NCBI GenBank assembly: GCA_050952225.1
Contig: JBMNKL010000002.1
Span: 298,874-362,873 of the forward strand
Direction of reading: 5' to 3'
Source of the DNA: JBMNKL01 sp050952225
GTDB taxonomy: Bacteria > Bacillota > Clostridia > Acetivibrionales > DTU013
Length of the DNA: 64,000 nucleotides
Numbering within the stretch: the first letter of the stretch is position 1; every line of letters begins with the position of its first letter. The position numbers and the translations under genes are program-made. The notes beneath the pieces are model-generated. The model was given only the letters and a program-made list of their open reading frames with translations. It was not told the DNA's origin and searched no databases. This document shows, one piece after another, positions 17,992 to 26,308 of this stretch.

Positions 17992-18480
17992 TCACTCCCA
18001 TCCCATTTTGCCGTACAACGCCATGTCTCTGAAGCCTTGCTGCCTCAGGACCTCATACAGTATGACCGCCACCGAATTGGAGAGGTTCAGCGAGCGTATC
18101 CCCGGTCTCATCGGTATCCTGATACATGCCTCCCTGTTGGCCTCAAGCAATTCCCCGGGCAATCCGGCCGTTTCCTTGCCGAAAACCAGGAAGCAATCAG
18201 CAGGGTACACAACATCTGTGTATACCTTTCCCGCCTTGGTAGTCGCGTAATAAAAGGCATGTCCCTCAAATTGCTCTTTCAACCCGTCAAGAGTTTTATG
18301 GCAGCTTATCCTCGCTTCATCCCAGTAATCGAGGCCTGCACGTTTCAAATACCTGTCTTCTATAGAAAACCCAAGCGGCTCAACCAGGTGCAGCCAGGCA
18401 CCGGCAGCGGCGCAGGTACGCACTATGTTACCGGTATTCTGGGGTATTTCCGGCTCCACTAATACGATATGCACAGGCAA
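17992..18480 (-). CDS. trmL: tRNA (cytidine/uridine-34-2'-O)-methyltransferase TrmL
   Basis: About 162 residues of the SPOUT fold: IVLVEPEIPQNTGNIVRTCA at the start, LVFGKETAGLPGELLEAN (motif 2) and IPMRPGIRSLNLSNSVAVILYEVLRQ (trefoil knot, motif 3). TrmL methylates the ribose of the wobble base of tRNA-Leu isoacceptors. I favour the TTG at 18480 because GGGGTG lies about seven bases upstream and the protein then starts MPVHIVLVEPEI like its relatives. The ATG at 18498 has no ribosome site. Confidence 0.93.
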   Translation of the reverse strand: MPVHIVLVEPEIPQNTGNIVRTCAAAGAWLHLVEPLGFSIEDRYLKRAGLDYWDEARISCHKTLDGLKEQFEGHAFYYATTKAGKVYTDVVYPADCFLVFGKETAGLPGELLEANREACIRIPMRPGIRSLNLSNSVAVILYEVLRQQGFRDMALYGKMGWE

Positions 18481-18694
18481 TTTGCCACACCCCGCCATTT
18501 AATTACTTATGTTTTAATATACCACAAATTAAGAGTTTTAAAAGTATCGCTAATTATTTATACTTTTTTGATCAGGCGGGAAAGCCTGAAGCTGAACGCC
18601 GCCCGGGGCGGGATTCTGCCGGCTGCCGTCTTCTGTCTTGTTGGACTCCGGGAAAATACATGCTAGTATTTACATATACTTTTTCAGGAAGGAG

Positions 18695-18844
18695 ATGACT
18701 GTAATTTTCAATCCCGGTTATTTGGCATCTGTTATGTCTATATTTTTTATTTTTTTCGGCATCGGGTTTTCCGTACTTTTATTCATGCTGGGAATAAAAG
18801 CGCTTAAAGCATTGGATATCTACATAGATAAAAACCAGGAATAA
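18695..18844 (+). CDS. Small single-pass membrane protein
   Basis: 49 residues from ATG 18695, directly behind AGGAAGGAG. One strong transmembrane helix (ASVMSIFFIFFGIGFSVLLF) is followed by an amphipathic tail KALKALDIYIDKNQE. I do not recognise a family. The gene stands alone between divergent trmL and gdhA. The spacing to the ribosome site is tight, so the exact start is uncertain. Confidence 0.55.
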   Translation: MTVIFNPGYLASVMSIFFIFFGIGFSVLLFMLGIKALKALDIYIDKNQE

Positions 18845-18981
18845 AAACGGTCGAGGAAAAAAAGGGGTAAGGCGAGAGGAAACCTGATCTCAAATTGCAG
18901 GCCGCCGCCGGTTCATGTCAAATTTGCACAATGCCTGCCCGAGCTATGGTGTTCTCTGTTCAAACCCGCGTAAATGCAATA

Positions 18982-19010
18982 TTGACACCCCAATCTTGCA
19001 TTGATATAAT
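18982..19010 (+). promoter_or_regulatory. Consensus sigma-A promoter of gdhA
   Basis: TTGACA (18982-18987), exactly 17 bases, TATAAT (19005-19010). Both boxes are perfect consensus. Transcription should start near 19017, giving a leader of about 120 nt that includes the hairpin at 19049-19086. Confidence 0.9.
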
Positions 19011-19048
19011 AATTTTGTGTCCGTCAACACATGATTTAAAAGTGATAG

Positions 19049-19086
19049 AATGGGCATTTCACCCATGGCAGCGGTGAATGCCCATT
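19049..19086 (+). promoter_or_regulatory. Leader hairpin upstream of gdhA
   Basis: AATGGGCATTTCACC (19049-19063) pairs with GGTGAATGCCCATT (19073-19086) with one bulged T and a 9-base loop. No U-run follows, so it is not a simple terminator. It lies in the mRNA leader 53 bases before the gdhA start and may stabilise the mRNA or bind a regulator. Confidence 0.6.
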
Positions 19087-19139
19087 ATCGTAATTACAGA
19101 GGTTTTATTGCAAGTTTAAAATGTATTGGAGGTCAAATA

Positions 19140-20426
19140 ATGAGTACTACGTCTTACAATCCCTTTGAAACTGCCCAGGCCCAGTTCGACAAGGTAGCTT
19201 CCATACTCGGTCTTGACAGTGCGACTCGCGAATTGCTGCGTCAGCCTATCCGTGAATACCACTTTTTAATCCCCGTCCGCATGGATGACGGCAGCGTTAA
19301 AGTATTTAAAGCATACCGTGTCCAGCACAATGATGCCAGGGGACCTGCAAAAGGAGGCATACGTTTCCATCCGAACGAGACAGCGGATACGATCCGCGCA
19401 TTAGCGATGTGGATGACATGGAAATGTTCCGTTGTAGATATTCCGCTAGGCGGCGGTAAAGGCGGCATAGTGTGTGACCCCCGCAATATGACCGAGCGTG
19501 AGCAGGAGCAATTATGCCGCGGGTATATACGCCAGATTTCCAGGAATGTCGGGCCTAATACGGACGTCCCGGCACCGGACGTGATGACAAGCGCAAAGCA
19601 TATGCTCTGGATGCTTGATGAATATGAAACAATACATGGCGGCAGGTATCCCGGCGTAATCACGGGTAAGCCGGTCGGCATGGGAGGTTCTCTGGGGAGG
19701 ACCGAAGCTACCGGTTTCGGCTTGATGTATATATTGCGCGAAGCATTAAAAATCCTTGGAATTGATCCTGCCAATACAACGGCCAGTTTCCAGGGTTTCG
19801 GCAACGTGGCACAGCACGCTGTAAAAATGTACTGCCAGATGGGAGGCAAGGTGATATCCATCTCCTGTTGGGACAATACCGACGAAAAGCCTTATACTTA
19901 TGTCCGAAAAGAGGGTCTGGACTTTGATATGCTTAAATCCATCACCGACAGATTCGGCAGCATTGACAAGAACAAAGCCCTTGAATTGGGTTGCAGCGTA
20001 CTTCCGGGTGATGCATGGATCGAGCAGGATGTGGACATCCTTGTTCCCGCTGCGCTTGAAAACCAGATCACAATGGAAAACGTAAATAAAATAAGCAAGC
20101 AGGTAAAGGTCATCGTTGAAGGCGCAAACGGCCCCACCTCAAACGATGCCGATAAAGTAATCAACGAAAAAGGAATATTCCTGGTGCCTGATTTCCTCTC
20201 GAACGCAGGAGGTGTAACCTGCAGTTATTTTGAACAGGTCCAGTGCAATATGAATTATTTCTGGGAAAAGGAAGAAGTACTTGAAAAACTGGACCGTAAA
20301 ATGACATCCGCATTCGAGTCGGTATATGAAACGGCACAAAACAAAAAACTAACCATGCGCGAAGCAGCATATGTCATTGCGATAAACAGGGTGGCACAGG
20401 CAGTTAAAAGCCGCGGCTGGGTATAA
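19140..20426 (+). CDS. gdhA: Glutamate dehydrogenase (Glu/Leu/Phe/Val family)
   Basis: 428 residues from ATG 19140, which has TTGGAGG seven to eight bases upstream; the frame extends further but without a ribosome site. The substrate and catalytic lysines lie in GPAKGGIRFHP and PLGGGKGGIVCDP, with the catalytic Asp in DVPAPDVMT. The Rossmann motif is FQGFGNVAQHAV. The sequence resembles the ~420-residue hexameric enzymes common in clostridia. It links ammonium and 2-oxoglutarate to glutamate; the acidic residue after the second beta strand (SCWDNTDEKPY) does not by itself decide NAD versus NADP use. It has a perfect promoter and its own terminator, so it is monocistronic. Confidence 0.96.
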   Translation: MSTTSYNPFETAQAQFDKVASILGLDSATRELLRQPIREYHFLIPVRMDDGSVKVFKAYRVQHNDARGPAKGGIRFHPNETADTIRALAMWMTWKCSVVDIPLGGGKGGIVCDPRNMTEREQEQLCRGYIRQISRNVGPNTDVPAPDVMTSAKHMLWMLDEYETIHGGRYPGVITGKPVGMGGSLGRTEATGFGLMYILREALKILGIDPANTTASFQGFGNVAQHAVKMYCQMGGKVISISCWDNTDEKPYTYVRKEGLDFDMLKSITDRFGSIDKNKALELGCSVLPGDAWIEQDVDILVPAALENQITMENVNKISKQVKVIVEGANGPTSNDADKVINEKGIFLVPDFLSNAGGVTCSYFEQVQCNMNYFWEKEEVLEKLDRKMTSAFESVYETAQNKKLTMREAAYVIAINRVAQAVKSRGWV

Positions 20427-20443
20427 TACCCAGCCGTTGTTGT
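20414..20443. terminator. Terminator overlapping the end of gdhA
   Basis: CGGCTGGG (20414-20421) and CCCAGCCG (20429-20436) form a GC-rich stem that extends through the 7-base AT centre. It is followed by TTGTTGTTT on the plus strand. The stem includes the last gdhA codons and the stop codon. It may also act weakly for cheX on the other strand. Confidence 0.8.
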
Positions 20444-20461
20444 TTAATGCCGGAAAGCGTA

Positions 20462-20923
20462 TCAGTCTTCGGAAGAGATGTCAAGTTCTATTTTATCTTC
20501 GCCTATCAGTAAGGGAATACATATAGTCTTCATTTTGCTTGGAGTTATTTGCATATTCTCCCCGGTCAGGATCGACGGGGGCGTTATATCGATACGTATA
20601 CCCCTGTTGTACAACAGCATTGCCGCGTTTCCCATAATCATGTTGGCTAATTCGGATATGGCGCTCTTTGACATTTCATCAAACTCGGCGACTTCCATGC
20701 CCATCATCATGTATGAAGCAATTTTTGTGCCGAACTCCTTTGTCATCGAAAAAATAGCCTGTCCCCGGATTTTTCCCGTCAGGCCTACCATGACTATAAT
20801 ATCTTCACTCCTGTAGGGAGCAGTTTTCAGATACACTTTGCCTAGTTTAGAATCCAATGACGCAATTTGTTTCAATACAGTTTGACTTGCTTCAATGAAA
20901 GGGTTAATATACTCGACATTCAT
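20462..20923 (-). CDS. cheX: CheX/CheC-family chemotaxis phosphatase
   Basis: 153 residues. The CheC-type active-site pattern E-x3-N is seen in SAISELANMIMGNAAMLLYN, preceded by GLTGKIRGQAIFSMTKEFGTKIASYMM. CheX dephosphorylates CheY-P and can reset flagellar signalling. No other chemotaxis gene lies nearby, which is common for stand-alone cheX in clostridia, where some members serve other response regulators. The ATG at 20923 follows a moderate ribosome site. Confidence 0.88.
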   Translation of the reverse strand: MNVEYINPFIEASQTVLKQIASLDSKLGKVYLKTAPYRSEDIIVMVGLTGKIRGQAIFSMTKEFGTKIASYMMMGMEVAEFDEMSKSAISELANMIMGNAAMLLYNRGIRIDITPPSILTGENMQITPSKMKTICIPLLIGEDKIELDISSED

Positions 20924-21115
20924 TTGTTTCTTACCTCACTTCGGCAATGTATATATAGTTTTCATAGTTGTAACTGTAAATCAATACCTACATCTATTCT
21001 ATATTAATGTATAAAATCCTTCTTTTTATATCGGTTTTTTGCAGTATTTCTTAAGTGTTTTCGACAAAATTCGCGGATAACCCCTTCATCTGCGCTCTCC
21101 GGGATCGGGACCCGG

Positions 21116-21487
21116 TCAGCTTTTCGGCTTCGGTTTAACAGCCACGGCAGCCAGGTACCCAAAGAATACGGCTGCAGCCACACCTGCCGCAGTTGTCCGT
21201 ATACCTCCCGTAAAAGCCCCGAGCAGTCCATATTTATCAACATCATTAAATGTTCCCTTTGCAAGGTTGTAGCCGAAACCTGTAAGCGGAACCGTAGCTC
21301 CCGCTCCCCCTATATCCACAAGTTTCTGGTACACCCCCAGGCCTGTCAGGATAACGCCGACAGTCACAAACAGCACAAGTATCCTGGCGGATGTAAGTTT
21401 TGTCTTGTCTATGAGTACCTGGCCGACCGCACAAATTGCGCCGCCAATAAGGAAAGCGTTTAAATATGACATAATTGTCTGCTGCAT
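21116..21487 (-). CDS. spoVAE: Stage V sporulation protein AE
   Basis: 123 residues from ATG 21487 (GGGAGGT six bases upstream). There are three to four hydrophobic helices, with conserved FLIGGAICAVGQVLIDKTKLT near the start and GAGATVPLTGFGYNLAKGTF in the middle. It is a membrane component of the SpoVA channel that moves dipicolinic acid into the forespore and out during germination. It follows spoVAD by 4 bp and is the last gene of the operon; 20924-21115 shows no further gene. Confidence 0.95.
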   Translation of the reverse strand: MQQTIMSYLNAFLIGGAICAVGQVLIDKTKLTSARILVLFVTVGVILTGLGVYQKLVDIGGAGATVPLTGFGYNLAKGTFNDVDKYGLLGAFTGGIRTTAAGVAAAVFFGYLAAVAVKPKPKS

Positions 21488-21491
21488 CAGT

Positions 21492-22511
21492 CTACCTCCC
21501 GATAACATTTTCTACAGCCACGGCATGCGCTATGCATGGTATCGTTTCTCCCTGCTGCACGCTTGTAGGGCTTAGCAATGCGCCTGTAGGCACAAAAAGA
21601 ATCTTCTCCAGTTTCCCTTTTTTCATGCTCTCATACAGGAACCCCGCGAATACCGTTGCACAGCAGCCGCATCCGCTGCCGCCGGCGTGAACATCCTGGT
21701 CATTCCCGTATATCATCAGCCCGCAATCATTGAGTATGCCGCTTATGTTTACACCGTTTGAAGACAGCAGGTCATCCAGTATTTCCTTTCCAACGGAACC
21801 CAAATCACCTGTCACAACCATATCATAATAATCATGCGGCAGGCCGGTGTCCTCAAAATGGCTGTAAATCGTATCCGCTGCCGCTGGTGCCATGGCGGCC
21901 CCCATGTTGTTCTGGTCCTTGATGCCCATGTCAACAATTTTGCCCGTTGTAATCCTGGTAACAAAAGGGCCCGTTCCTTCCGCTGCAAGCAGCACGCCTC
22001 CGGCGCCGGTAACCGTCCATTGCGCCGTAGGAGCCCGCTGCGTACCCAATTCCAGCGGGAACCTGAACTGTTTTTCCGCTGAGCAGAAATGGCTCGAAGT
22101 CAGGCAAACCACTTGTGCTGCAAATCCGCCGTCAATCAGCATAGCCCCAATGCTCATGGATTCACCCATTGTTGAACATGCACCATATATGCCGAAAAAC
22201 GGAATCCCTGATTCTCTTATGCCAAAACTGGCCGCTATACACTGGTTAAGCAGGTCTCCCGCTATAACATAGTCTATGCCGCTAATTGCAATGGAAGCTT
22301 TTGCTGCCGTTCTGGCAAGCGCTTCCCTCATAAATTTGCTCTCAGCCTTTTCCCAGGTTTTTTCCCCCCAAAGCACATCTTCTACTGCCTGGTCAAAGTA
22401 GCCGGCCAGCGGGCCTTTTCCCTCCTTAGGCCCGACAATTGAGGCGGTCGATACTATCGCGGGAGGATTCCGAAGTTGCACTGTCTGCTTGCCAAGCTTT
22501 TTTTCCAACAT
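21492..22511 (-). CDS. spoVAD: Stage V sporulation protein AD
   Basis: 339 residues, normal length. It has the thiolase-like fold seen in SpoVAD: FGIYGACSTMGESMSIGAMLI, AQVVCLTSSHFCSAEKQFRFPLELG, MVVTGDLGSVGKEILDDLL and HAGGSGCGCCATVFAGFL. SpoVAD binds dipicolinic acid and is held at the inner spore membrane by SpoVAC/AE. The ATG at 22511 has AAGGAG ten bases upstream. Confidence 0.97.
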   Translation of the reverse strand: MLEKKLGKQTVQLRNPPAIVSTASIVGPKEGKGPLAGYFDQAVEDVLWGEKTWEKAESKFMREALARTAAKASIAISGIDYVIAGDLLNQCIAASFGIRESGIPFFGIYGACSTMGESMSIGAMLIDGGFAAQVVCLTSSHFCSAEKQFRFPLELGTQRAPTAQWTVTGAGGVLLAAEGTGPFVTRITTGKIVDMGIKDQNNMGAAMAPAAADTIYSHFEDTGLPHDYYDMVVTGDLGSVGKEILDDLLSSNGVNISGILNDCGLMIYGNDQDVHAGGSGCGCCATVFAGFLYESMKKGKLEKILFVPTGALLSPTSVQQGETIPCIAHAVAVENVIGR

Positions 22512-22550
22512 TTCAGTTTTGCTCCTTTTTCTGCTTTTTGGTACTTTGGT

Positions 22551-22997
22551 TTAAAACCGTATCAGGTAATGAATTATCCCGGCTATTACGGATGCAGTTA
22601 TTCCGTAAACCAATACCGGTCCGGCAATCAGGAACATCCTCGCCCCAATGCCAAGCACGTATCCCTCGCTTCTATACTCCATGGCAGGAGATGCGATGGC
22701 GTTTGCGAACCCCGTAATCGGCACTATTGAACCTGCTCCTGCAAATTTCCCCAGGCCATCGTAAAGGTTCAGAGCGCTAAGCAGCACTCCGAAAAAAACC
22801 ATCGTCATCGCAGTCAGGGACGATACAACATCGGGATCAAAACCCATTTGCCTGAACGTATTCGAAAAAAACTGCCCGACCATGCAAATAAGCCCTCCGA
22901 CTAAAAACGCCCTGGAAACGTTGAGCATTAATTTTGAGTTTGGCGATTTTTTGTCCACGTATTTCTTATATTCTTCTTTTGTCATTACCTGCTGCAA
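22551..22997 (-). CDS. spoVAC: Stage V sporulation protein AC
   Basis: About 148 residues. Hydrophobic helices surround the family motifs SRAFLVGGLICMVGQFF and AGAGSIVPITGFANAIASPAMEY. SpoVAC acts as a mechanosensitive channel component for dipicolinic acid transport in spores. The start is decided by the ribosome site AGGAGGG at 23006-23012, eight bases before the TTG at 22997; starting there also avoids overlap with the small gene upstream, which stops at 23021. Confidence 0.95.
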   Translation of the reverse strand: MQQVMTKEEYKKYVDKKSPNSKLMLNVSRAFLVGGLICMVGQFFSNTFRQMGFDPDVVSSLTAMTMVFFGVLLSALNLYDGLGKFAGAGSIVPITGFANAIASPAMEYRSEGYVLGIGARMFLIAGPVLVYGITASVIAGIIHYLIRF

Positions 22998-23020
22998 CCA
23001 TACATCCCTCCTTTCTGCCG

Positions 23021-23242
23021 TTATCCAGCCCGGAACCGCGGCGTGTCCGAAGACCACAACAAGAAATGCGCCGGCTGATAAAACCGGTTAATGACAAAAA
23101 CACCTTTTGAAGGGATCCTGTCCTTGTCCGGGACGGTGAAAATCATCCAGATAAGCGCCACGGCAAGAACCAGGAGAAACAATATTATAAATACAGCCTT
23201 ATACCTGCTTAGTATGGCCAGCAATTCTTTCACCCTTTCCAA
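23021..23242 (-). CDS. Small membrane protein between sigF and spoVAC
   Basis: 73 residues, one strong transmembrane helix (AVFIILFLLVLAVALIWMIF) after a short basic N terminus, then a soluble tail with a VPDKDRIPSKGVFVINRF segment. I do not recognise a family. It is in the same orientation as sigF and spoVAC, with gaps of 90 and 23 bp, so it is probably part of the forespore operon and could be a spore membrane protein. The start may be TTG 23242 or GTG 23233. The plus-strand frame over it lacks coding features. Confidence 0.6.
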   Translation of the reverse strand: MERVKELLAILSRYKAVFIILFLLVLAVALIWMIFTVPDKDRIPSKGVFVINRFYQPAHFLLWSSDTPRFRAG

Positions 23243-23332
23243 AATGGTTTTATTCTATTATTGGAACATGGAATACTAACTATACAGAAAAATAATTCAA
23301 TTTTCGCTTTTCAGGCAGATGGGTTTTTCTAA

Positions 23333-24079
23333 TCAGCCGAAATTGATGCGGTTTCTTATGTCTTCGAGAATCTTCTTTTCAATCCTGGAAACCTGGACTT
23401 GCGAAATTCCAAGCATTTTGGCGATCTGAACCTGTGTTTTCTCCTGGAAATACCTAAGAATTATGATTTGTTTTTCCCTGGGTTTTAACGTTTCCATGAC
23501 CTGCCTGAGGGCAATTTTATCGATAATATCGGACTCGTCTTCATTCAAATCGTTATTGAGCCTGTCGATAAGCATTTGTGACGAACCGCTGCCCTCCGCC
23601 ACGGGATTGAAAAGCGATTCGGGAGAATGTCCGGCTTCTATGGCCATAACAAGTTCTTCCGCCGGAATACTAAGACGGCTTGCCATCTCGCTGATGGTCG
23701 GTTCACGCCCCAATTCCTTGCTCATCACCTCTTTTGTGATACGCGCCTTGTTCGACGTTTCCTTAAGCGACCGGCTTACCTTGATGATGCCGTCATCCCG
23801 TAAAAAGCGCTTTATTTCGCCTATAATCATCGGGACAGCATAGGTTGAAAATTTTACGTTGTATGATGTGTCAAACTTTTTAATCGCCTTTATCAATCCT
23901 ATGCTGCCTATCTGAAACAGGTCGTCCATATCGTGCCCCCTGTTCTGAAACCTGCGGACAATACTCCAGACCAGGCCCATATTCTTCTCCACGAGAATGC
24001 TCTGCGCAGATTTATCGCCCTTTTTAGCCATCTTTATCAGTTCTATGTTATCAATACCCTCATAAGGATTTTCACTCAT
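23333..24079 (-). CDS. sigF: RNA polymerase sigma-F factor
   Basis: 248 residues. Region 2 is LVEKNMGLVWSIVRRFQNRG, DLFQIGSIGLIKAIKKFD and FSTYAVPMIIGEIKRFLRDDG; region 3 contains LGREPTISEMASRLSI; region 4 ends with REKQIIILRYFQEKTQVQIAKML and the helix-turn-helix GISQVQVSRIEKKIL. Sigma-F is the first forespore-specific sigma factor and is held inactive by SpoIIAB. It lies 128 bp after spoIIAB, with a terminator-like hairpin in the gap. It should drive the spoVA genes downstream together with sigma-G. Confidence 0.97.
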   Translation of the reverse strand: MSENPYEGIDNIELIKMAKKGDKSAQSILVEKNMGLVWSIVRRFQNRGHDMDDLFQIGSIGLIKAIKKFDTSYNVKFSTYAVPMIIGEIKRFLRDDGIIKVSRSLKETSNKARITKEVMSKELGREPTISEMASRLSIPAEELVMAIEAGHSPESLFNPVAEGSGSSQMLIDRLNNDLNEDESDIIDKIALRQVMETLKPREKQIIILRYFQEKTQVQIAKMLGISQVQVSRIEKKILEDIRNRINFG

Positions 24080-24162
24080 ACGGCTTACCTTTCTCCACCC
24101 GTGAAAATTCCGTGGAATATGTTATTTTATAACTTGAATTTCATATTTTTACAGCCAGGGGT

Positions 24163-24192
24163 AAAATAAAACCGGCCGACGCAGCCGGCCGG
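24163..24192 (-). terminator. Terminator-like hairpin between spoIIAB and sigF
   Basis: CCGGCCG (24172-24178) and CGGCCGG (24186-24192) form a 7-bp GC-only stem with a 7-base loop. On the minus strand it is followed by TTTTATTTTA. It starts 15 bp after the spoIIAB stop codon. A full terminator here would uncouple sigF from its anti-sigma genes, so partial read-through or a separate sigF promoter is expected. Confidence 0.75.
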
Positions 24193-24207
24193 AACACGGC
24201 CGGACAA

Positions 24208-24645
24208 TCAACCCCCTCCAACCGAGTTAAAAGTTTTATAAAGTGTGACTGTCGTCCCCTCGCCCGGTTTTGAGCTGACCTCGACCTTGTCCATAAAGCT
24301 CTCCATAACAGCAAACCCCATCCCTGAACGTTCCATATCAGGTCTTGACGTATACAGCGGTTTTCTTGCTTCTTCAATATTTTCGATACCTTTGCCTTCA
24401 TCGGATATTTCAATTTCCACACTGTTTCTATACAGCCGGCATACCATCTTAATAATGCCGTGGCGGTTCTCATACCCATGGATTATGGCATTGGTTACGG
24501 CCTCTGAAACGGCCGTCTTCACGTCGGCCAATTCTTCAAGGGTCGGATCGAGCTGGGAGACAAAAGCAGCTGCTGCCACTCTTGCAAAAGCTTCATTGCT
24601 CGATTTGCTCACAAATTCCAGTTTCATTTCATTTACGGGCTGCAT
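24208..24645 (-). CDS. spoIIAB: Anti-sigma-F factor and serine kinase SpoIIAB
   Basis: 145 residues of GHKL ATPase/kinase type: N box VKTAVSEAVTNAIIHGYENRH, G1 box EISDEGKGIENIEEA and the lid RSGMGFAVMESFMD. SpoIIAB binds sigma-F and, when free, phosphorylates SpoIIAA. ATG 24645 has GGGGAGA eight bases upstream; an internal ATG six codons later (MKLEFVSKS) is also possible. Confidence 0.97.
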   Translation of the reverse strand: MQPVNEMKLEFVSKSSNEAFARVAAAAFVSQLDPTLEELADVKTAVSEAVTNAIIHGYENRHGIIKMVCRLYRNSVEIEISDEGKGIENIEEARKPLYTSRPDMERSGMGFAVMESFMDKVEVSSKPGEGTTVTLYKTFNSVGGG

Positions 24646-24704
24646 ACCAATTCTCTCCCCTTATACAATACTCCGGGCGATACCATTGCCGCGCCTTGAC
24701 ATAA

Positions 24705-25049
24705 TCATGCGCTCAACATGGCGTTTAAAGCAGTATCCAGTTCTTCATAAACCGGTATCATTTTTAAAATACCGGACATCTCCAGTATACTGCGAATCTT
24801 GCGGTTTTTGCATATTATCGCCGCACGTCCGCCGAACTTTTGAATATGTGAATACCTGCCGAAAATCACACCTATTCCTGAGCTGTCCATAAAACTTAAC
24901 CCGGTAAGGTCAAATACTACGTTCCTTGTTGTAACTTTTACCAGTTCCCTCTCCAGTTTTTCACGCGCATACCCGGCAAAGTGGTGGTCAAGTTCGCCGG
25001 AAAGAAAGGCTATCAGCGTCGAGCCCCTGCTGGTAAATTTTATGTCCAA
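24705..25049 (-). CDS. spoIIAA: Anti-sigma-F factor antagonist SpoIIAA
   Basis: 114 residues of STAS fold. The phosphorylated serine is in FDLTGLSFMDSSGIGVIFGRY, and LSGELDHHFAG is conserved at the N terminus. Dephosphorylated SpoIIAA displaces sigma-F from SpoIIAB. It is the first gene of the sporulation operon; the promoter should lie in 25050-25150, but no sigma-H site is obvious to me. Confidence 0.97.
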   Translation of the reverse strand: MDIKFTSRGSTLIAFLSGELDHHFAGYAREKLERELVKVTTRNVVFDLTGLSFMDSSGIGVIFGRYSHIQKFGGRAAIICKNRKIRSILEMSGILKMIPVYEELDTALNAMLSA

Positions 25050-25259
25050 TAATATCTCCCCCGCACAAAAAGTATAAATAAAGTTTCCGCCGCGATATTT
25101 TTCGCTGTAGTACTAATTCTTCAACGGCATTAAATATCCTTCAAAGAAAAATAGGAATATTTGTAGGATGACGGGTTTTTTTATTTCAAAATGCGACATG
25201 GACCACACATTTTTATATTATTATGTATAATGAATTATAGATTTACAGGGTATTTTTTA

Positions 25260-25297
25260 TTGCAAAGCCGTGAAGAATATTGTAAATTTCTTTGCAA
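25260..25297 (+). promoter_or_regulatory. Inverted repeat before the sugar isomerase gene
   Basis: TTGCAAAG (25260-25267) and CTTTGCAA (25290-25297) are perfect inverted copies 22 bases apart, 32 bases before the start codon. This may be an operator for a dimeric repressor or a leader stem. The rest of 25050-25328 is AT-rich with nothing else I can name. Confidence 0.45.
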
Positions 25298-25328
25298 ATT
25301 AAAAGCACGATAATTGGAGGGATCGGGG

Positions 25329-26243
25329 TTGAAGGAATCAATACATAAGTATTTCAAGGTCGGAGTTGTACATTTCATGTCATTTCCCCAAACATTTAAT
25401 GGTGAAGGACCAATAGTTCAGACGCTACAAAAAATACTGGAAGACGACTATTTTGACGCGGTGGAAATTTCATGGATAAAAAGCAATGAAGTCCGCAGCC
25501 GTGTCCGCAGGATGCTCGACGAAGCAGGGATAACTGTCTGCTATGGCGCTCAGCCGCGCCTGCTTACAACCGGGTTTAACCCGAATGCAATAAACGAAGA
25601 AGAACGTCTGAAAGCACAGGCCACCCTCATTGAAGCAATTGACGAGGCCAGTTATCTCGGGGCGAAAGGCATAGCTTTCTTTGCCGGCAGATACGAAGAA
25701 AAGAGCAAGGAACAGGCATACCGGCAGTTGGTCAGGACCACGAAGGAGTTGTGCGCCTATGCGAAAGAAAAGTGCATGTCCGTGGAACTCGAGGTGTTTG
25801 ACTATGATATAGACAAAAAATCGCTAATAGGTCCTGCCCCGCTGGCAGCCAGGTTTGCAGCCGAAATCAGCGAATCTTTCGACAATTTCGGGCTGCTGGT
25901 GGACTTGTCCCATATTCCGCAGACACATGAAACAAGCCGCTTTGTGATCCGGACACTAAGGCCGTACATTACTCATCTCCATATTGGCAGCGCAGTCCTG
26001 GGGGATCCTTCCATGGAGGCTTACGGGGACACTCATCCCCGTTTCAATTTCCCTAATTCGGTCAACTCGGTGAAAGACCTTGTGGACTTTTTGAAATGCC
26101 TGAAAGATGAGAACCTGTTCAACCAGGACAATCCGTTGGTTTTATCCTTTGAGGTAAAACCGTGGAAAGAAGAAAACCCCGAGGTGGTAATCGCCAATAC
26201 GAAGCGCGTCCTGAACCGCGCATGGGCGCTCCTGGATGACTAG
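25329..26243 (+). CDS. Sugar phosphate isomerase/epimerase-like TIM-barrel protein
   Basis: 304 residues. The AP endonuclease 2/xylose isomerase-like barrel is recognised by FDAVEISWIKSNEVRSRVR, YLGAKGIAFFAGRYE, VELEVFDYDID, GLLVDLSHIPQTHET, ITHLHIGSAVLGDP and LVLSFEVKPWKEENP. The Glu, Asp, His and Glu in these segments would bind the divalent metal. The substrate is unknown. TTG 25329 is preferred because GGAGGG lies seven bases upstream. It is co-transcribed with a 2-hydroxyacid dehydrogenase, suggesting a short sugar-acid or hydroxypyruvate-linked pathway (inference). Confidence 0.82.
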   Translation: MKESIHKYFKVGVVHFMSFPQTFNGEGPIVQTLQKILEDDYFDAVEISWIKSNEVRSRVRRMLDEAGITVCYGAQPRLLTTGFNPNAINEEERLKAQATLIEAIDEASYLGAKGIAFFAGRYEEKSKEQAYRQLVRTTKELCAYAKEKCMSVELEVFDYDIDKKSLIGPAPLAARFAAEISESFDNFGLLVDLSHIPQTHETSRFVIRTLRPYITHLHIGSAVLGDPSMEAYGDTHPRFNFPNSVNSVKDLVDFLKCLKDENLFNQDNPLVLSFEVKPWKEENPEVVIANTKRVLNRAWALLDD

Positions 26244-26308
26244 AAAAAAGCTCCGGACGCATTTAATTGCTAATAATAAGGATGACTAATCATGGAGGTA
26301 TCTGGCAT

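Noticed and set aside
19050..19139. 30-codon N-terminal extension of glutamate dehydrogenase
   Set aside because: It covers the leader hairpin, has no ribosome site, and known enzymes of this length start at the ATG at 19140.
21004..21264. 86-codon minus-strand frame overlapping spoVAE
   Set aside because: Out-of-frame shadow of spoVAE, composition untypical of protein.
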